Shown in pieces: positions 36,319 through 45,534 of a stretch of 64,000 nt of DNA. Positions within the stretch are counted from its first letter, which is position 1. Each line of letters opens with the position of its first letter. The translations under genes were made by a program, and so were the position numbers. This DNA comes from Agathobacter rectalis ATCC 33656 (GTDB lineage Bacteria; Bacillota; Clostridia; Lachnospirales; Lachnospiraceae). Location: the NCBI RefSeq assembly GCF_000020605.1, contig NC_012781.1:496001-560000 (forward strand), written 5' to 3'. A model generated the notes under the pieces. The model was not told the DNA's origin and did not search any database. It saw only the letters and a program-made list of their open reading frames with translations.

Positions 36319-37218
36319 ATGAAGAAAGCAATATCAGTTCTTATGATAGCAGCATGTATGTTATGTATGGTGACAGCATGTGAAAAAAAGGATAAGAAGG
36401 AAAATGACACATCAGCAGCACAGGCAACAGAAACAGATTGCACGGCAGCAGAGCGTGTGACCACAGAGCCGGAAGGTGAAATCACGATATCAGAGATGAT
36501 AGATCAGAGGATTAAAGAGGAAGGGAAGATAATGATATATAGGATGCATTTTGGTCCGTCAAAGACTCCTTTGGAAATAACAGAGGATTTAAACGTAAAT
36601 ATTATATCGTATGATGGGAAAGAACTTATCGATTATGGAAATAGCTCTAATCGCAGAGGGGAGACCAGACTTGGTGACATAATACATAATAAAGTGGATT
36701 ATTCAACATATAATATAGGCGCATATGGTGGAAACTGGAAGCGACATCGTTATGTGTCTGGTGGAGACGAAAAGTATGTGGAAGAAGAAGGCTATGTACA
36801 GCGCGAAATCACTACAGATGATTCGGGAAATAATACCCAGATGGAGACACTGTATTCGTATTCAAAGGGAACTCTTTATACAAGAGAGGAGGGAAGTGAG
36901 GTATGGAATCAGACAGAGAAAGAGGACAGTCTAGATATAGTATCATTTGGAACATTTGAGAGGATAAAGCTGGATGGAAAAACATACATGACATTCTGCG
37001 TAAGAGATAATTTGAATCTGATAAAGTATTATATAATTCCGGACAATAAATTCACAGAGAACAAGACAGTTGTATATGACACTCCGGGATCAGAGGGAAC
37101 CACAGTCAATACAGTGGATTACCTCAAAAAATACCAGGCGGTTCCCAAAGAAGAGCTGGAGCAGATGATAATTTTCCCAGGCAGTAAAAAAGCGGAAAGC
37201 TCACAGGCTGCAGATTAA
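36319..37218 (+). CDS. Tandem lipoprotein copy 1 (candidate surface immunity protein)
   Basis: The 299-residue protein starts behind AAAGGAAAA. The signal peptide ends in MVTAC (lipidated Cys21), followed by a Lys/Thr-rich linker and a beta-rich domain (ISEMIDQRIKEEGKIMIYRM, TRLGDIIHNKVDYST, SFGTFERIKLDGKTYMTFCV). No known family is recognised. Four mosaic copies lie within 5.5 kb, each preceded by the tail of the large substrate gene or a piece of it. Placement right after a candidate effector, plus lipidation, suggests an outward-facing immunity protein. Confidence 0.7.
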   Translation: MKKAISVLMIAACMLCMVTACEKKDKKENDTSAAQATETDCTAAERVTTEPEGEITISEMIDQRIKEEGKIMIYRMHFGPSKTPLEITEDLNVNIISYDGKELIDYGNSSNRRGETRLGDIIHNKVDYSTYNIGAYGGNWKRHRYVSGGDEKYVEEEGYVQREITTDDSGNNTQMETLYSYSKGTLYTREEGSEVWNQTEKEDSLDIVSFGTFERIKLDGKTYMTFCVRDNLNLIKYYIIPDNKFTENKTVVYDTPGSEGTTVNTVDYLKKYQAVPKEELEQMIIFPGSKKAESSQAAD

Positions 37219-37276
37219 ATACGGTATGATTGCTTATGCAATTATATATAAAAATTATTTTAAGGAGGACATGAAA

Positions 37277-37573
37277 ATGGCAGCAGGACAGATCAGAATG
37301 ACACCTGACACAATGAGAGAAAGGGCAGGAGAGTACAGGACAGAAGCAGATAATGTACAGAGCGTAATCGACAAGATGGACAGATTACTTGAAACCCTGC
37401 TCACAGAGTGGGAGGGCTCAGCATCAGAGGCATATGCCAACAAGTTTGCAGAGCTCAGACCTTCATTTGTAAAAGGAAAAGAGCTGATCGATGATATCGC
37501 AGCGGCACTTGACAAGACTGCAGAGGCAGTAGAGTCAACCGATACACAGATAGCAAATCAGTTCAGCATGTAA
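37277..37573 (+). CDS. WXG100 protein, copy 1 (EsxA-like)
   Basis: Starting at ATG 37277 (AAGGAGG eight bases upstream) this is 98 residues with the WXG motif in the turn (LLTEWEGSASEAYANKF) and a helical C-terminus ending NQFSM. It is the typical secreted helical-hairpin substrate and partner of EssC. A near-identical copy lies at 55575. C-terminal halves of it are scattered after the lipoprotein copies. Confidence 0.92.
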   Translation: MAAGQIRMTPDTMRERAGEYRTEADNVQSVIDKMDRLLETLLTEWEGSASEAYANKFAELRPSFVKGKELIDDIAAALDKTAEAVESTDTQIANQFSM

Positions 37574-37716
37574 AATTCATTCAATGCCGGATTCCACACC
37601 ACAGGCTGTGGTGTGGAATTGTATTGTATTTGTATTGTGGCTTTATTTCAAGAGCAGCAGAGCTGCTTTTAAAATAAGACCATAATTTTATACATTAACA
37701 GGAGGACAGAAAAGTC
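37571..37716 (+). repeat. Shared downstream unit with terminator (copy 1)
   Basis: After the WXG100 stop, ATTCCACACCACA and TGTGGTGTGGAAT form a 13-bp hairpin around GGC, then TTGTATTG. A second small hairpin (AGCAGC/GCTGCT with T run) follows. The unit recurs after the WXG100 remnant (39325-39492) and the second WXG100 gene (55869-56010), and each time leads to ACAGGAGG ribosome sites. Confidence 0.75.
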
Positions 37717-38133
37717 ATGATAAAAAGCGGAGACAGTAAAGAAATAAGACTTAAGGAATTTAGCTATGCGCTGGAGAGAATGGAGAGTTTAAAATCAGGA
37801 AATGAGCTGACTAATAAGATAGTTGAAATACAGGGAACCCAGATACACAGCAAAGGAGACAGCGTGCCGGAAATAGAGAGCATAAATACTTTTCTGACAA
37901 CGATTTCATTTGCCGTGGAGGATTTATTTAATAATACATATGAGGTATTGAATAATTCGCTAGAGCAGTATATAGCCTCTGATGAAGCGATTGGAAAATT
38001 ATGGGAACAAATACAGAACGATAATGACGAAAAGGACAGTTCGGACCCATTCAAGGATGTAGTTATTAATTTTCAGTCAGGACATGATTATAGATTAAAT
38101 GAGATATTAGGTGACGTTAAATTGAAAAAATAA
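37717..38133 (+). CDS. Small helical type VII-associated protein
   Basis: The 138-residue protein begins MIKSGDSKEIRLKEFSYALE behind ACAGGAGGACAG. It is predicted to be helical, with IESINTFLTTISFAVEDLFN and LEQYIASDEAIGKLWEQIQN, in the style of the DUF5344/YwqI-like WXG-related partners. A shortened copy with an in-frame 42-codon deletion is at 39493. Partner and function are unknown. Confidence 0.55.
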   Translation: MIKSGDSKEIRLKEFSYALERMESLKSGNELTNKIVEIQGTQIHSKGDSVPEIESINTFLTTISFAVEDLFNNTYEVLNNSLEQYIASDEAIGKLWEQIQNDNDEKDSSDPFKDVVINFQSGHDYRLNEILGDVKLKK

Positions 38134-38156
38134 TCCGGAGAAATTACATCAAGATG

Positions 38157-38219
38157 AGATTGTTTAGGGCTTTGTGCAACAGAGTAAAGGAATATATGAA
38201 GTACATTTTGGAAAACTGA
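38157..38219 (+). pseudogene. Fragment of the large substrate's C-terminus
   Basis: The bases just before lipoprotein copy 2 encode ALCNRVKEYMKYILEN and a stop, matching the ALCNRVSNYIDYVIEN tail of the 34546 gene, with the same following sequence GAGATAACAATAAATAGG. The rest of the gene is missing. Confidence 0.65.
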
Positions 38220-38270
38220 GATAACAATAAATAGGCATGAATGCAACGCATACAGGAAGGAAAATTTATT

Positions 38271-39170
38271 ATGAAGAAAGCAATATCAGTTCTTATGGTA
38301 GCGGCATGTATGTTATGTATGGTGACAGCATGTGAAAAAAAGGATAAAAAGGAAAATGACACATCAGCAGCTCAGGCAACAGAAACAGATTGCACGGCAG
38401 CAGAGCTTGTGACCACAGAGCCGGAAGCTGAAATCACGATATCAGAGATGATAGATCAGAGGATTAAAGAGGAAGGAAAGATAATGATGTATAGGATGCA
38501 TTTTGGTCCGTCAAAGACTCCTTTGGAAATAACAGAGGATTTAAACGTAAATATTATATCGTATGACGGGAAAGAACTTATTGATTATGGAAATAGCTCT
38601 AATCGCAGAGGGGAGACCAGACTTGGTGACATAATACATAATAAAGTGGATTATTCAACATATGATATAGGTGCATATGGCGGAAGCTGGAAGCGACATC
38701 GTCGTGTGTCTGGTGGAGACGAAAAGTATGTGGAAGAAGAAGGCTATGTACAGCGCGAAATCACTACAGATGATTCGGGCAATAATACCCAGATGGAGAC
38801 ACTGTATTTGTATTCAAAGGGAACTCTTTATACAAGAGAGGAGGGAAGTGAGGTATGGAACCAGACAGAGAAAAACGATAACCTTCCGGTAGTAGCATTT
38901 GGAACATTTGAGAGAATAAAGCTGGATGGAAAAACATATATGACATTCTGTGTAAGAGATGATTTGAATCTGATAAAGTATATAATAATTCCGGACAATA
39001 AATTCACAGAGAACAAGACAGTTGTATATGATACTCCGGGAACGGAGGGGACCACAGTCAATACAGTGGATTACCTCAAAGAATACCAGGCGGTTCCCAA
39101 AGAGGAACTGGAGCAGATGATAGTTTTCCCGGGCAGCAAAAAAGCGGAAAGCTCACAGGCTGCAGATTAA
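38271..39170 (+). CDS. Tandem lipoprotein copy 2
   Basis: A 299-residue close paralogue of copy 1 with the same signal peptide and lipobox. It differs mainly in the late block TEKNDNLPVVAFGTFER, where the other three have TEKEDSLDIVSFGTFER, and in GSWKRHRRVSGG. The same leader (AATGCAACGCATACAG, GGAAAATTT) precedes it. Likely the same role as copy 1, possibly with altered specificity. Confidence 0.7.
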   Translation: MKKAISVLMVAACMLCMVTACEKKDKKENDTSAAQATETDCTAAELVTTEPEAEITISEMIDQRIKEEGKIMMYRMHFGPSKTPLEITEDLNVNIISYDGKELIDYGNSSNRRGETRLGDIIHNKVDYSTYDIGAYGGSWKRHRRVSGGDEKYVEEEGYVQREITTDDSGNNTQMETLYLYSKGTLYTREEGSEVWNQTEKNDNLPVVAFGTFERIKLDGKTYMTFCVRDDLNLIKYIIIPDNKFTENKTVVYDTPGTEGTTVNTVDYLKEYQAVPKEELEQMIVFPGSKKAESSQAAD

Positions 39171-39177
39171 ATACGGT

Positions 39178-39327
39178 ATGATTGCTTATGCTAACAAGTT
39201 TGCAGAGCTCAGACCTTCATTTGTAAAAGGAAAAGAGCTGATCGATGATATCGCAGCGGCACTTGACAAGACTGCAGAGGCAGTAGAGTCAACCGATACA
39301 CAGATAGCAAATCAGTTCAGCATGTAA
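39178..39327 (+). pseudogene. WXG100 C-terminal half with a new start
   Basis: This 49-codon frame begins MIAYANKFAELRPSFVKGK and then follows the second helix of the WXG100 protein to NQFSM. The first five codons come from the spacer before WXG100 copy 1, joined in frame at a TATGC sequence. It lacks helix one and the WXG turn, so it cannot form a normal WXG100 hairpin. Confidence 0.7.
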
Positions 39328-39492
39328 AATTCATTCAATGCCGGATTCCACACCACAGGCTGTGGTGTGGAATTGTATTGTATTTGTATTGTGGTCATAT
39401 TGTAGTTATATTGTGGCTTTATTTCAAGAGCAGCAGAGCTGCTTTTAAAATAAGACCATAATTTTATACATTAACAGGAGGACAGAAAAGTC

Positions 39493-39657
39493 ATGATAAA
39501 AAGCGGAGACAGCGTACCGGAAATAGAGAGCATAAATACTTTTCTGACAACGATTTCATTTGCCGTGGAGGATTTATTTAATAATACATATGAGGTATTG
39601 AATAATTCGTTAGAGCAGTATATAGCCTCTGATGAAGTGATTGGAAAATTGAGATAA
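39493..39657 (+). pseudogene. Shortened copy of the 37717 helical protein
   Basis: Compared with the full gene, codons between two copies of GGAGACAG (37729 and 37855 in the parent) are gone, an exact 126-base deletion that keeps frame. The 3' end then runs into the GAAAATTGAGATAAC sequence normally found at the end of the large substrate gene. The result is 54 residues. Confidence 0.7.
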
Positions 39658-39703
39658 CAATAAATAGGAATGAATGCAACGCATACAGAAAGGAAAATTT
39701 ATT

Positions 39704-40603
39704 ATGAAGAAAGCAATATCAGTTCTTATGGTAGCGGCATGTATGTTATGTATGGTGACAGCATGTGAAAAAAAGGATAAGAAGGAAAATGACACATCAG
39801 CAGTTCAGGCAACAGAAACAGATTGCACGGCAGCAGAGCTTGTGACCACAGAGCCGGAAGGTGAAATCACGATATCAGAGATGATAGATCAGAGGATTAA
39901 AGAGGAAGGAAAGATAATGATATATAGGATGTGTATTGCCGAATCAAATACACCTGTAGAAATAACAGAGGATTTAAAAGTTAAGATTATCTCATATGAT
40001 GGAGATAAACTAAAAGGCTATAAGAATCCTGATGATTTCCTTATGGAGACCAGACTTGGTGACATAATACATAATAAAGTGGATTATTCAACATATAATA
40101 TAGGCACATATGGTGGGAACTGGAAGCGACATCGTTATGTGTCTGGTGGAGACGAAAAGTATGTGGAAGAAGAAGGCTATGTACAGCGCGAAATCACTAC
40201 AGATGATTCGGGAAATAATGCCCAGCTGGAGACACTGTATTCGTATTCAAAGGGAACTCTTTATAGCAGGGATGCTGGAAGTAAAGAATGGAACCAGACA
40301 GAGAAAGAGGACAGTCTAGATATAGTATCATTTGGAACATTTGAGAGGATAAAGCTGGATGGAAAAACATACATGACATTCTGCGTAAGAGATAATTTGA
40401 ATCTGATAGAGTATGATATTATTCCGGACAATAAATTCACAGAGAACAAGACAGTTGTATATGACACTCCGGGAACAGAGAAAACCACAGTCAATACAGT
40501 GGATTACCTCAAAGAATACCAGGCGGTTCCCAAAGAAGAACTGGAGCAGATGATAGTTTTCCCGGGCAGCAAAAAAGCGGAAAGCTCACAGGCTGCAGAT
40601 TAA
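39704..40603 (+). CDS. Tandem lipoprotein copy 3
   Basis: A 299-residue paralogue. It has a private segment near residues 66-105 (CIAESNTPVEITEDLKVKII, then KNPDDFLMETRLGD) where the other three copies share FGPSKTPLEI and NRRGETRLGD. Its last third is essentially that of copy 4 (YSRDAGSKEWNQTEKEDSLD, LIEYDIIPDN). The patchwork shows exchange between copies. Confidence 0.7.
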   Translation: MKKAISVLMVAACMLCMVTACEKKDKKENDTSAVQATETDCTAAELVTTEPEGEITISEMIDQRIKEEGKIMIYRMCIAESNTPVEITEDLKVKIISYDGDKLKGYKNPDDFLMETRLGDIIHNKVDYSTYNIGTYGGNWKRHRYVSGGDEKYVEEEGYVQREITTDDSGNNAQLETLYSYSKGTLYSRDAGSKEWNQTEKEDSLDIVSFGTFERIKLDGKTYMTFCVRDNLNLIEYDIIPDNKFTENKTVVYDTPGTEKTTVNTVDYLKEYQAVPKEELEQMIVFPGSKKAESSQAAD

Positions 40604-40610
40604 ATACGGT

Positions 40611-40721
40611 ATGATTGCATATGCCAACAAGTTTGCAGAGCTCAGACTTTCATTTGTAAAAGGAAAAGAGCTGATCGATGATATCGCAATGGCACTTTCA
40701 CGACGGATGTGGAGAAAGTGA
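40611..40721 (+). pseudogene. WXG100 fragment fused out of frame to a substrate tail
   Basis: The frame starts MIAYANKFAELRLSFVKGK, follows WXG100 helix two to DDIAMAL, then crosses into sequence from the large substrate gene (ACGGATGTGGAGAAAGTG) in another frame and stops. Confidence 0.65.
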
Positions 40722-40897
40722 CGAAGATGGTGGATGCATATAATGCACAGGCAGAGCCGAAAAAGCAGGTAAGTATTAAGGACCTAGAAAAATATGCCAG
40801 GGGAGCAGGCAATAAAAATCAGAGAGAGGATGACGAAAGTTATAAGGATTTATGTCGAAGAGTGTCAAAATATATTGATTACGTTATAGAAAATTGA
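40685..40897 (+). pseudogene. Detached C-terminus of the large helical substrate
   Basis: From GTG 40709 an open stretch of 62 codons (EKVTKMVDAYNAQAEPKKQV to RRVSKYIDYVIEN) is about 85% identical to the end of the 34546 protein. It has no ribosome site. It directly precedes lipoprotein copy 4, as a tail/immunity pair would after recombination. Confidence 0.7.
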
Positions 40898-40948
40898 GAT
40901 AACAATAAATAGGCATGAATGCAACGCAGACGGAAAGGAAAATTTATT

Positions 40949-41845
40949 ATGAAGAAAGCAATATCAGTTCTTATGGTAGCGGCATGTATGTTATGTATGG
41001 TGACAGCATGTGAAAAAAAGGATAAAAAGGAAAATGACACATCAGCAGTTCAGGCAACAGAAACAGATTGCACGGCAGCAGAGCTTGTAACCACAGAGCC
41101 GGAAGGTGAAATCACGATATCAGAGATGATAGATCAAAGGATTAAAGAGGAAGGAAAGATAATGATATATAGGATGCGTTTTGGCCCGTCAAAGACTCCT
41201 TTGGAAATAACAGAGGATTTAAACGTAAATATTATATCGTATGATGGGAAAGAACTTATCGGTTATAGAAATAGCTCTAATCGCAGAGGGGAGACCAGAC
41301 TTGGTGACATAATACATAATAAAGTGGATTATTCAACATATAATATAGGCGCATATGGTGGAAACTGGAAAAGATATGATAATGAGTTTGGAGATGAAAA
41401 ATATGTGGAAGAAGAAGGCTATGTACAGCGCGAAATCACTACAGATGATTCGGGAAATAATGCCCAGCTGGAGACACTGTATTCGTATTCAAAGGGAACT
41501 CTTTATAGCAGGGATGCTGGAAGTAAAGAATGGAACCAGACAGAGAAAGAGGACAGTCTAGATATAGTATCATTTGGAACATTTGAGAGGATAAAGCTGG
41601 ATGGAAAAACATACATGACATTCTGCGTAAGAGATAATTTGAATCTGATAGAGTATGATATTATTCCGGACAATAAATTCACAGAGAACAAGACAGTTGT
41701 ATATGACACTCCGGGAACAGAGAAAACCACAGTCAATACAGTGGATTACCTCAAAGAATACCAGGCGGTTCCCAAAGAAGAACTGGAGCAGATGATAGTT
41801 TTCCCGGGCAGTAAAAAAGCGGAAAGCTCACAGGCTGCAGATTAA
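40949..41845 (+). CDS. Tandem lipoprotein copy 4
   Basis: A 298-residue paralogue with the same lipobox. Its first third matches copy 1 (FGPSKTPLEI) and its last third copy 3. A private segment KRYDNEFGDEKYVEEEG replaces KRHRYVSGGDEKYVEEEG, with one codon fewer. It ends the tandem array. Confidence 0.7.
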   Translation: MKKAISVLMVAACMLCMVTACEKKDKKENDTSAVQATETDCTAAELVTTEPEGEITISEMIDQRIKEEGKIMIYRMRFGPSKTPLEITEDLNVNIISYDGKELIGYRNSSNRRGETRLGDIIHNKVDYSTYNIGAYGGNWKRYDNEFGDEKYVEEEGYVQREITTDDSGNNAQLETLYSYSKGTLYSRDAGSKEWNQTEKEDSLDIVSFGTFERIKLDGKTYMTFCVRDNLNLIEYDIIPDNKFTENKTVVYDTPGTEKTTVNTVDYLKEYQAVPKEELEQMIVFPGSKKAESSQAAD

Positions 41846-41930
41846 ATACGGTATGATTGCATATGCCAACAAGTTTGCAGAGCTCAGACCTTTATTTGTA
41901 AAAGTTTATCAGAACAAGAGGAGAAGCAAT

Positions 41931-42398
41931 ATGGCAAGTCTGTTAGAACGATTAAAATATATAATAGAAGATATTTTTGGAAAGAAAACCTATGCAGAAT
42001 CTCAGAGAGATAAATATAAAAAAGTAGTAAGGAATTTGGAAAAAGAGTTAAAGAAAACAGACAATTTAAGTGATGTTATGGATCAATTAGCAACAGATTA
42101 CAATACAATGGAGATGAATCCGGATTCTGCTCAGGGAAAACTCAGCGACACTTTTGTAACAAAGGAAAGTGAAAATCGCGAGGCAGTAGAAAAACTGGGG
42201 GCTGATTTTAAAGAAATAATTGCAGAAGTAAAATCAAAATTGGAATTTGCAAGAGATGAATATAATTACTGGTGTGACGAAGCAAAACGTGAAGATGATG
42301 AAATGAAGATATATCAGCAGCAATATTATGAGGAGGAAGAGAGATTAAGAAGAGAAGCTGCGGAGGAAGAGGCAAGGCGAAAAAGAGAAGCGTCATAG
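41931..42398 (+). CDS. Coiled-coil accessory protein
   Basis: ATG 41931 follows GAGGAGAAGCA, giving 155 residues. An in-frame WXG100 remnant (MIAYANKFAELRPLF from 41853) runs into it, so a longer fusion is formally possible, but the internal start is better. The protein is helical and charged, ends in a Glu/Arg-rich tail (EEEERLRREAAEEEARRKRE) and resembles DUF5082-type LXG partners. It opens the LXG-TNT toxin operon. Confidence 0.6.
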   Translation: MASLLERLKYIIEDIFGKKTYAESQRDKYKKVVRNLEKELKKTDNLSDVMDQLATDYNTMEMNPDSAQGKLSDTFVTKESENREAVEKLGADFKEIIAEVKSKLEFARDEYNYWCDEAKREDDEMKIYQQQYYEEEERLRREAAEEEARRKREAS

Positions 42399-42430
42399 GT
42401 TGATTAGTTAGTTATGGGAAAGGAGAATGT

Positions 42431-42751
42431 ATGCAGGATTTTAAAATGTCAGGAAGCAATATGAATGAACTGCTGACTAACATGAAAGCAATAAAGGAAA
42501 GAATAGATGATTCCTACGATGAATTGACCCGGCTTATGTCGCGTATTGAGAGTGATAAATTGTGGAAGGGGAAAGAAGAAACTACTTTTATGGCATATAT
42601 GGGGCTGATGCAACAATATCATAAAAGTTTTTCAAAGGCTAACGGTGACAATCCGGTGCAGCAGGCAATCGATGCATTAAAATCTCATGGTGACAGAGTA
42701 GATGATTTTTATGATGAATTTCAGGAGTATAAGGATATGGAGGACATGTAA
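42431..42751 (+). CDS. WXG100-like secretion partner
   Basis: The 106-residue helical hairpin has its turn at SDKLWKGKEETTFMAYM, a W-x-G motif (WKG) as in WXG100 proteins. GGAGAATGT precedes the ATG. The stop overlaps the next start. It probably dimerises with another small helical protein or with the N-terminus of the LXG toxin for export through EssC. Confidence 0.75.
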   Translation: MQDFKMSGSNMNELLTNMKAIKERIDDSYDELTRLMSRIESDKLWKGKEETTFMAYMGLMQQYHKSFSKANGDNPVQQAIDALKSHGDRVDDFYDEFQEYKDMEDM

Positions 42752-43392
42752 TGAGATTTACGGAGCATGAAATGGTGTTTTTTAATAGTATTACAAAAGG
42801 AAATGATGTATTTGGAATTCCGTTAAAGTTCCGACCACAGAAAGGTCATGAAGAGGAAGTTAAAAAAACTATAAATGGACTGATAGAAAAGGGTGTGCTT
42901 GCATCTGAAACGGAATTGACGAAAATGGGATTTTTTCCGGCAAGAGCGTTGGAATGTTATAAGGAAAGTCGGAATCATATTATTATAAATTATTTACATA
43001 TTGCACTTTTGGAACAAAGAGAGGCGATAGTGATCATTCCCTTGAAAAATAGAGAATATGAGATGTTACGGCTGCCGAGAGTCGCTGTCTTATATTTATT
43101 ATTGAAAATATATCCGGTATTACAGACTGGAACAGTATCAGAAAAGGAGCTTTTACAGCTGCAAGACATTGATTCTTTTTTAAGAGAAGTAAAAGACTGC
43201 AAAGAGAATATCATGATAGGAGAATTTCAGGATAATGCATTAACAAAAGAATGGCTTTATTATTGGAAGAATAATCGGATATTTGAGTATGACCTGAATC
43301 GGCAGATAAAAAGAGAAGTGGATGCAGTACAGGTAAGAAGAGAATTACTGAGACTTCTGGCAATTGATGAGGAGGTAAAAAATTATGCGTAG
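42751..43392 (+). CDS. DUF5081/EspG-like type VII chaperone candidate
   Basis: The 213-residue mixed alpha/beta protein (FTEHEMVFFNSITKGNDVFG, then LPRVAVLYLLLKIYP) has the size and position of DUF5081 proteins in LXG operons, which resemble the EspG chaperones of mycobacterial ESX systems. It overlaps both neighbours, so translation of the whole group is coupled. The assignment is tentative. Confidence 0.55.
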   Translation: MRFTEHEMVFFNSITKGNDVFGIPLKFRPQKGHEEEVKKTINGLIEKGVLASETELTKMGFFPARALECYKESRNHIIINYLHIALLEQREAIVIIPLKNREYEMLRLPRVAVLYLLLKIYPVLQTGTVSEKELLQLQDIDSFLREVKDCKENIMIGEFQDNALTKEWLYYWKNNRIFEYDLNRQIKREVDAVQVRRELLRLLAIDEEVKNYA

Positions 43393-43732
43393 TAGCGTAG
43401 ATACGGCCTGCAGCGGATCCTCAGAAGAAATAAAAATAGGTGCCGGTGTTTTGGATTATATAAGTGAATTGGGAAATATCCAGGCAAAGATTTTGGAGGC
43501 ATATACCTATAGTGAACAGTGTGTACAAAATATAGAATCAGAGGATACATATCAGGGGGAGGCCAGAGAGGAGATGCTTGCATTTTTTAAATCCCTAGCC
43601 AGTAATATGCAGAAAATGACATTTTTGTATCAGGCGGCAGGAACGTACATTCAAAATGCTTATAATACTATGTATTATAATGAACAGCAGGTTGTGGAAT
43701 GGGTCATTGGACAAATTGGAGGAAATGAATAA
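43385..43732 (+). CDS. WXG100-like small protein
   Basis: The 115-residue protein has two predicted helices joined at DTYQGEAREEMLAFF, a Y-x-G variant of the WXG turn. It overlaps the end of the previous gene and ends five bases before the toxin. This spacing is typical of the partner that binds the toxin's LXG domain. Confidence 0.65.
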   Translation: MRSSVDTACSGSSEEIKIGAGVLDYISELGNIQAKILEAYTYSEQCVQNIESEDTYQGEAREEMLAFFKSLASNMQKMTFLYQAAGTYIQNAYNTMYYNEQQVVEWVIGQIGGNE

Positions 43733-43737
43733 AAGTT

Positions 43738-45534
43738 ATGGAAGAAGAAATAAAAAAAGCATACATGGATTGGAGTGAAAAAGGTGTAAGCTATTTAAAT
43801 TGTATGTATGTGTATGATACAATGATGGATGTGGACGAGGCACTGCAGACCTGTGATACAATTTTAGATGAAATTGACCTGGGAATTGACTATACATCTA
43901 GGGAAAAGGATATTGACAGGCTTTTAGAGGGGCATGGAACCCTTCACCGTTATATTGATGTCTTAAATTGTTACGTGGATGATAAGCTGGATCAGCCTTT
44001 AAAGAAAGATTTCAAGAAAAATGCTACAGAAACAATCAGCCGAATCCATCTGGAAGACTTTGAGGTAGATAATACACTGGGACTGACAGAAAACAATTAC
44101 ATAACCGGCGGAATGGGATATGCCGGAACCATGGTAGAACAGGAAAAAGCAAAGCTGACTTTTGCAGATTTTATTGGAACTTCTGACGGAAAGGCGGATG
44201 GAAATGGGCTTCATATATCGTATACCAATGGAAGTGTAGAAGATTTTGCAAGTATTTTTGCAGCACAGTATGAGGCAATGAAAGCATCCGGAGCTTTGGG
44301 AGAAGACAATAATCTTACCCAACAGGAATTTTTGGAGCAGTTTTATAGGCAGGGAGAATTTACCCATGACAGCAGTAACCCATTTTTAAACTTTGTTTCG
44401 TCCGTATTGGATATCACAATTATCAAACCTGTCATAGAGGCATGTACCGGAGAAGATTTGATAACCGGAGAAGACCTGACAGACATGGAACGTGGACTTA
44501 AGGTGGTCTTTGCAATGGTGGATTTGGTTACGCTTGGAGGCGCCATTGCAGCAACAAAGTTCTCGGAAATGGGATTAAAAGAAGGACTTAAGGCATTTGG
44601 AAAAACAGCCCTGATAGACTTTGCGGGAAATACAGCAGCCTGTGGTGTGGGAGCACTGGGAGAAACCTTTGACTGGCCGGTGCCTATAACAATGATGCTG
44701 AGTCTTGCAGCAGGAATCACGGTAAGTATTTCGGGAAATAAGTTGTTATTTAAAAATGCAGATGGGATAGAGATTGGGTCGAAGACGCTGAGTGATGCTG
44801 AGGTTAAAAAAATCGGGGATGTGTTGGATGAAGGACTAGATATAAATTTTGTTAGCGAAGACCTTAATAATATATTAAAAAACAAGGGAGTAACGTTGGA
44901 AGAATTTAATGCATTACGATTACGGGATGTTTCAACATTGTCTGAAGAAGAAAGAGTAATGCTTAGGAAAATAGGGGAACAGCTAACAGAGGATGAGAGA
45001 CTAAAACTTATTGGAAAAAGTACATGGGATAAAATTGTTAATTCGATTAGTAGTGAGGATAGGAAAAAGATTCAAGGATGGAAATTTACACCGAGTGATG
45101 AATTGTATATAAAATATAAAGAAATTTATGATAATCCTAAGTATTATAATCAGAAAACAGGTGAAATTCATTGGCCACCAAATGATGGTTTTAAGGAAGG
45201 AAGTAAGTGTAAAAAGGTTATACCCGCTGATACACTATTTAAGAGATATGGAGCTAATAACGGAGAATTTTTAGGAAACTCAGTAGATTCGTTTGAATCA
45301 AGGGCATTAGCACCTCATAGTGAAGGGGCAGAAATTCATTATTATCAATTAGTAGAAGATTATGAATTTACAACTGGAAAAGCTGCACCTTGGTTTGGAA
45401 GTGAGGGAGGAGCACAACAGTATGTTGTTTATAAGCCAGATGGATCAAAGTATACTATAAAAGAGTTGGAAGAAACAGGTATAATAGAAGATGTCACAGA
45501 GTTGGTAAATAAAGGAGAGATTGTAATTGAGTAA
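43738..45534 (+). CDS. LXG-like polymorphic toxin with C-terminal TNT (NAD-glycohydrolase) domain
   Basis: This 598-residue effector has an N-terminal helical export domain (about 1-140), a middle segment with hydrophobic helices (about 225-345, including TALIDFAGNTAACGVGALGE and ITMMLSLAAGITVSISGNKL), a linker and a C-terminal TNT domain (about 470-598). TNT features seen are HWPPNDGF, FKRYG (Arg503), RALAP, APWFGSEGGAQQYV with Gln561, and ELEETGIIE. TNT toxins hydrolyse NAD+ in the target cell. The middle segment is the part found again in later truncated cassettes. The immunity gene overlaps the stop. Confidence 0.88.
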   Translation: MEEEIKKAYMDWSEKGVSYLNCMYVYDTMMDVDEALQTCDTILDEIDLGIDYTSREKDIDRLLEGHGTLHRYIDVLNCYVDDKLDQPLKKDFKKNATETISRIHLEDFEVDNTLGLTENNYITGGMGYAGTMVEQEKAKLTFADFIGTSDGKADGNGLHISYTNGSVEDFASIFAAQYEAMKASGALGEDNNLTQQEFLEQFYRQGEFTHDSSNPFLNFVSSVLDITIIKPVIEACTGEDLITGEDLTDMERGLKVVFAMVDLVTLGGAIAATKFSEMGLKEGLKAFGKTALIDFAGNTAACGVGALGETFDWPVPITMMLSLAAGITVSISGNKLLFKNADGIEIGSKTLSDAEVKKIGDVLDEGLDINFVSEDLNNILKNKGVTLEEFNALRLRDVSTLSEEERVMLRKIGEQLTEDERLKLIGKSTWDKIVNSISSEDRKKIQGWKFTPSDELYIKYKEIYDNPKYYNQKTGEIHWPPNDGFKEGSKCKKVIPADTLFKRYGANNGEFLGNSVDSFESRALAPHSEGAEIHYYQLVEDYEFTTGKAAPWFGSEGGAQQYVVYKPDGSKYTIKELEETGIIEDVTELVNKGEIVIE

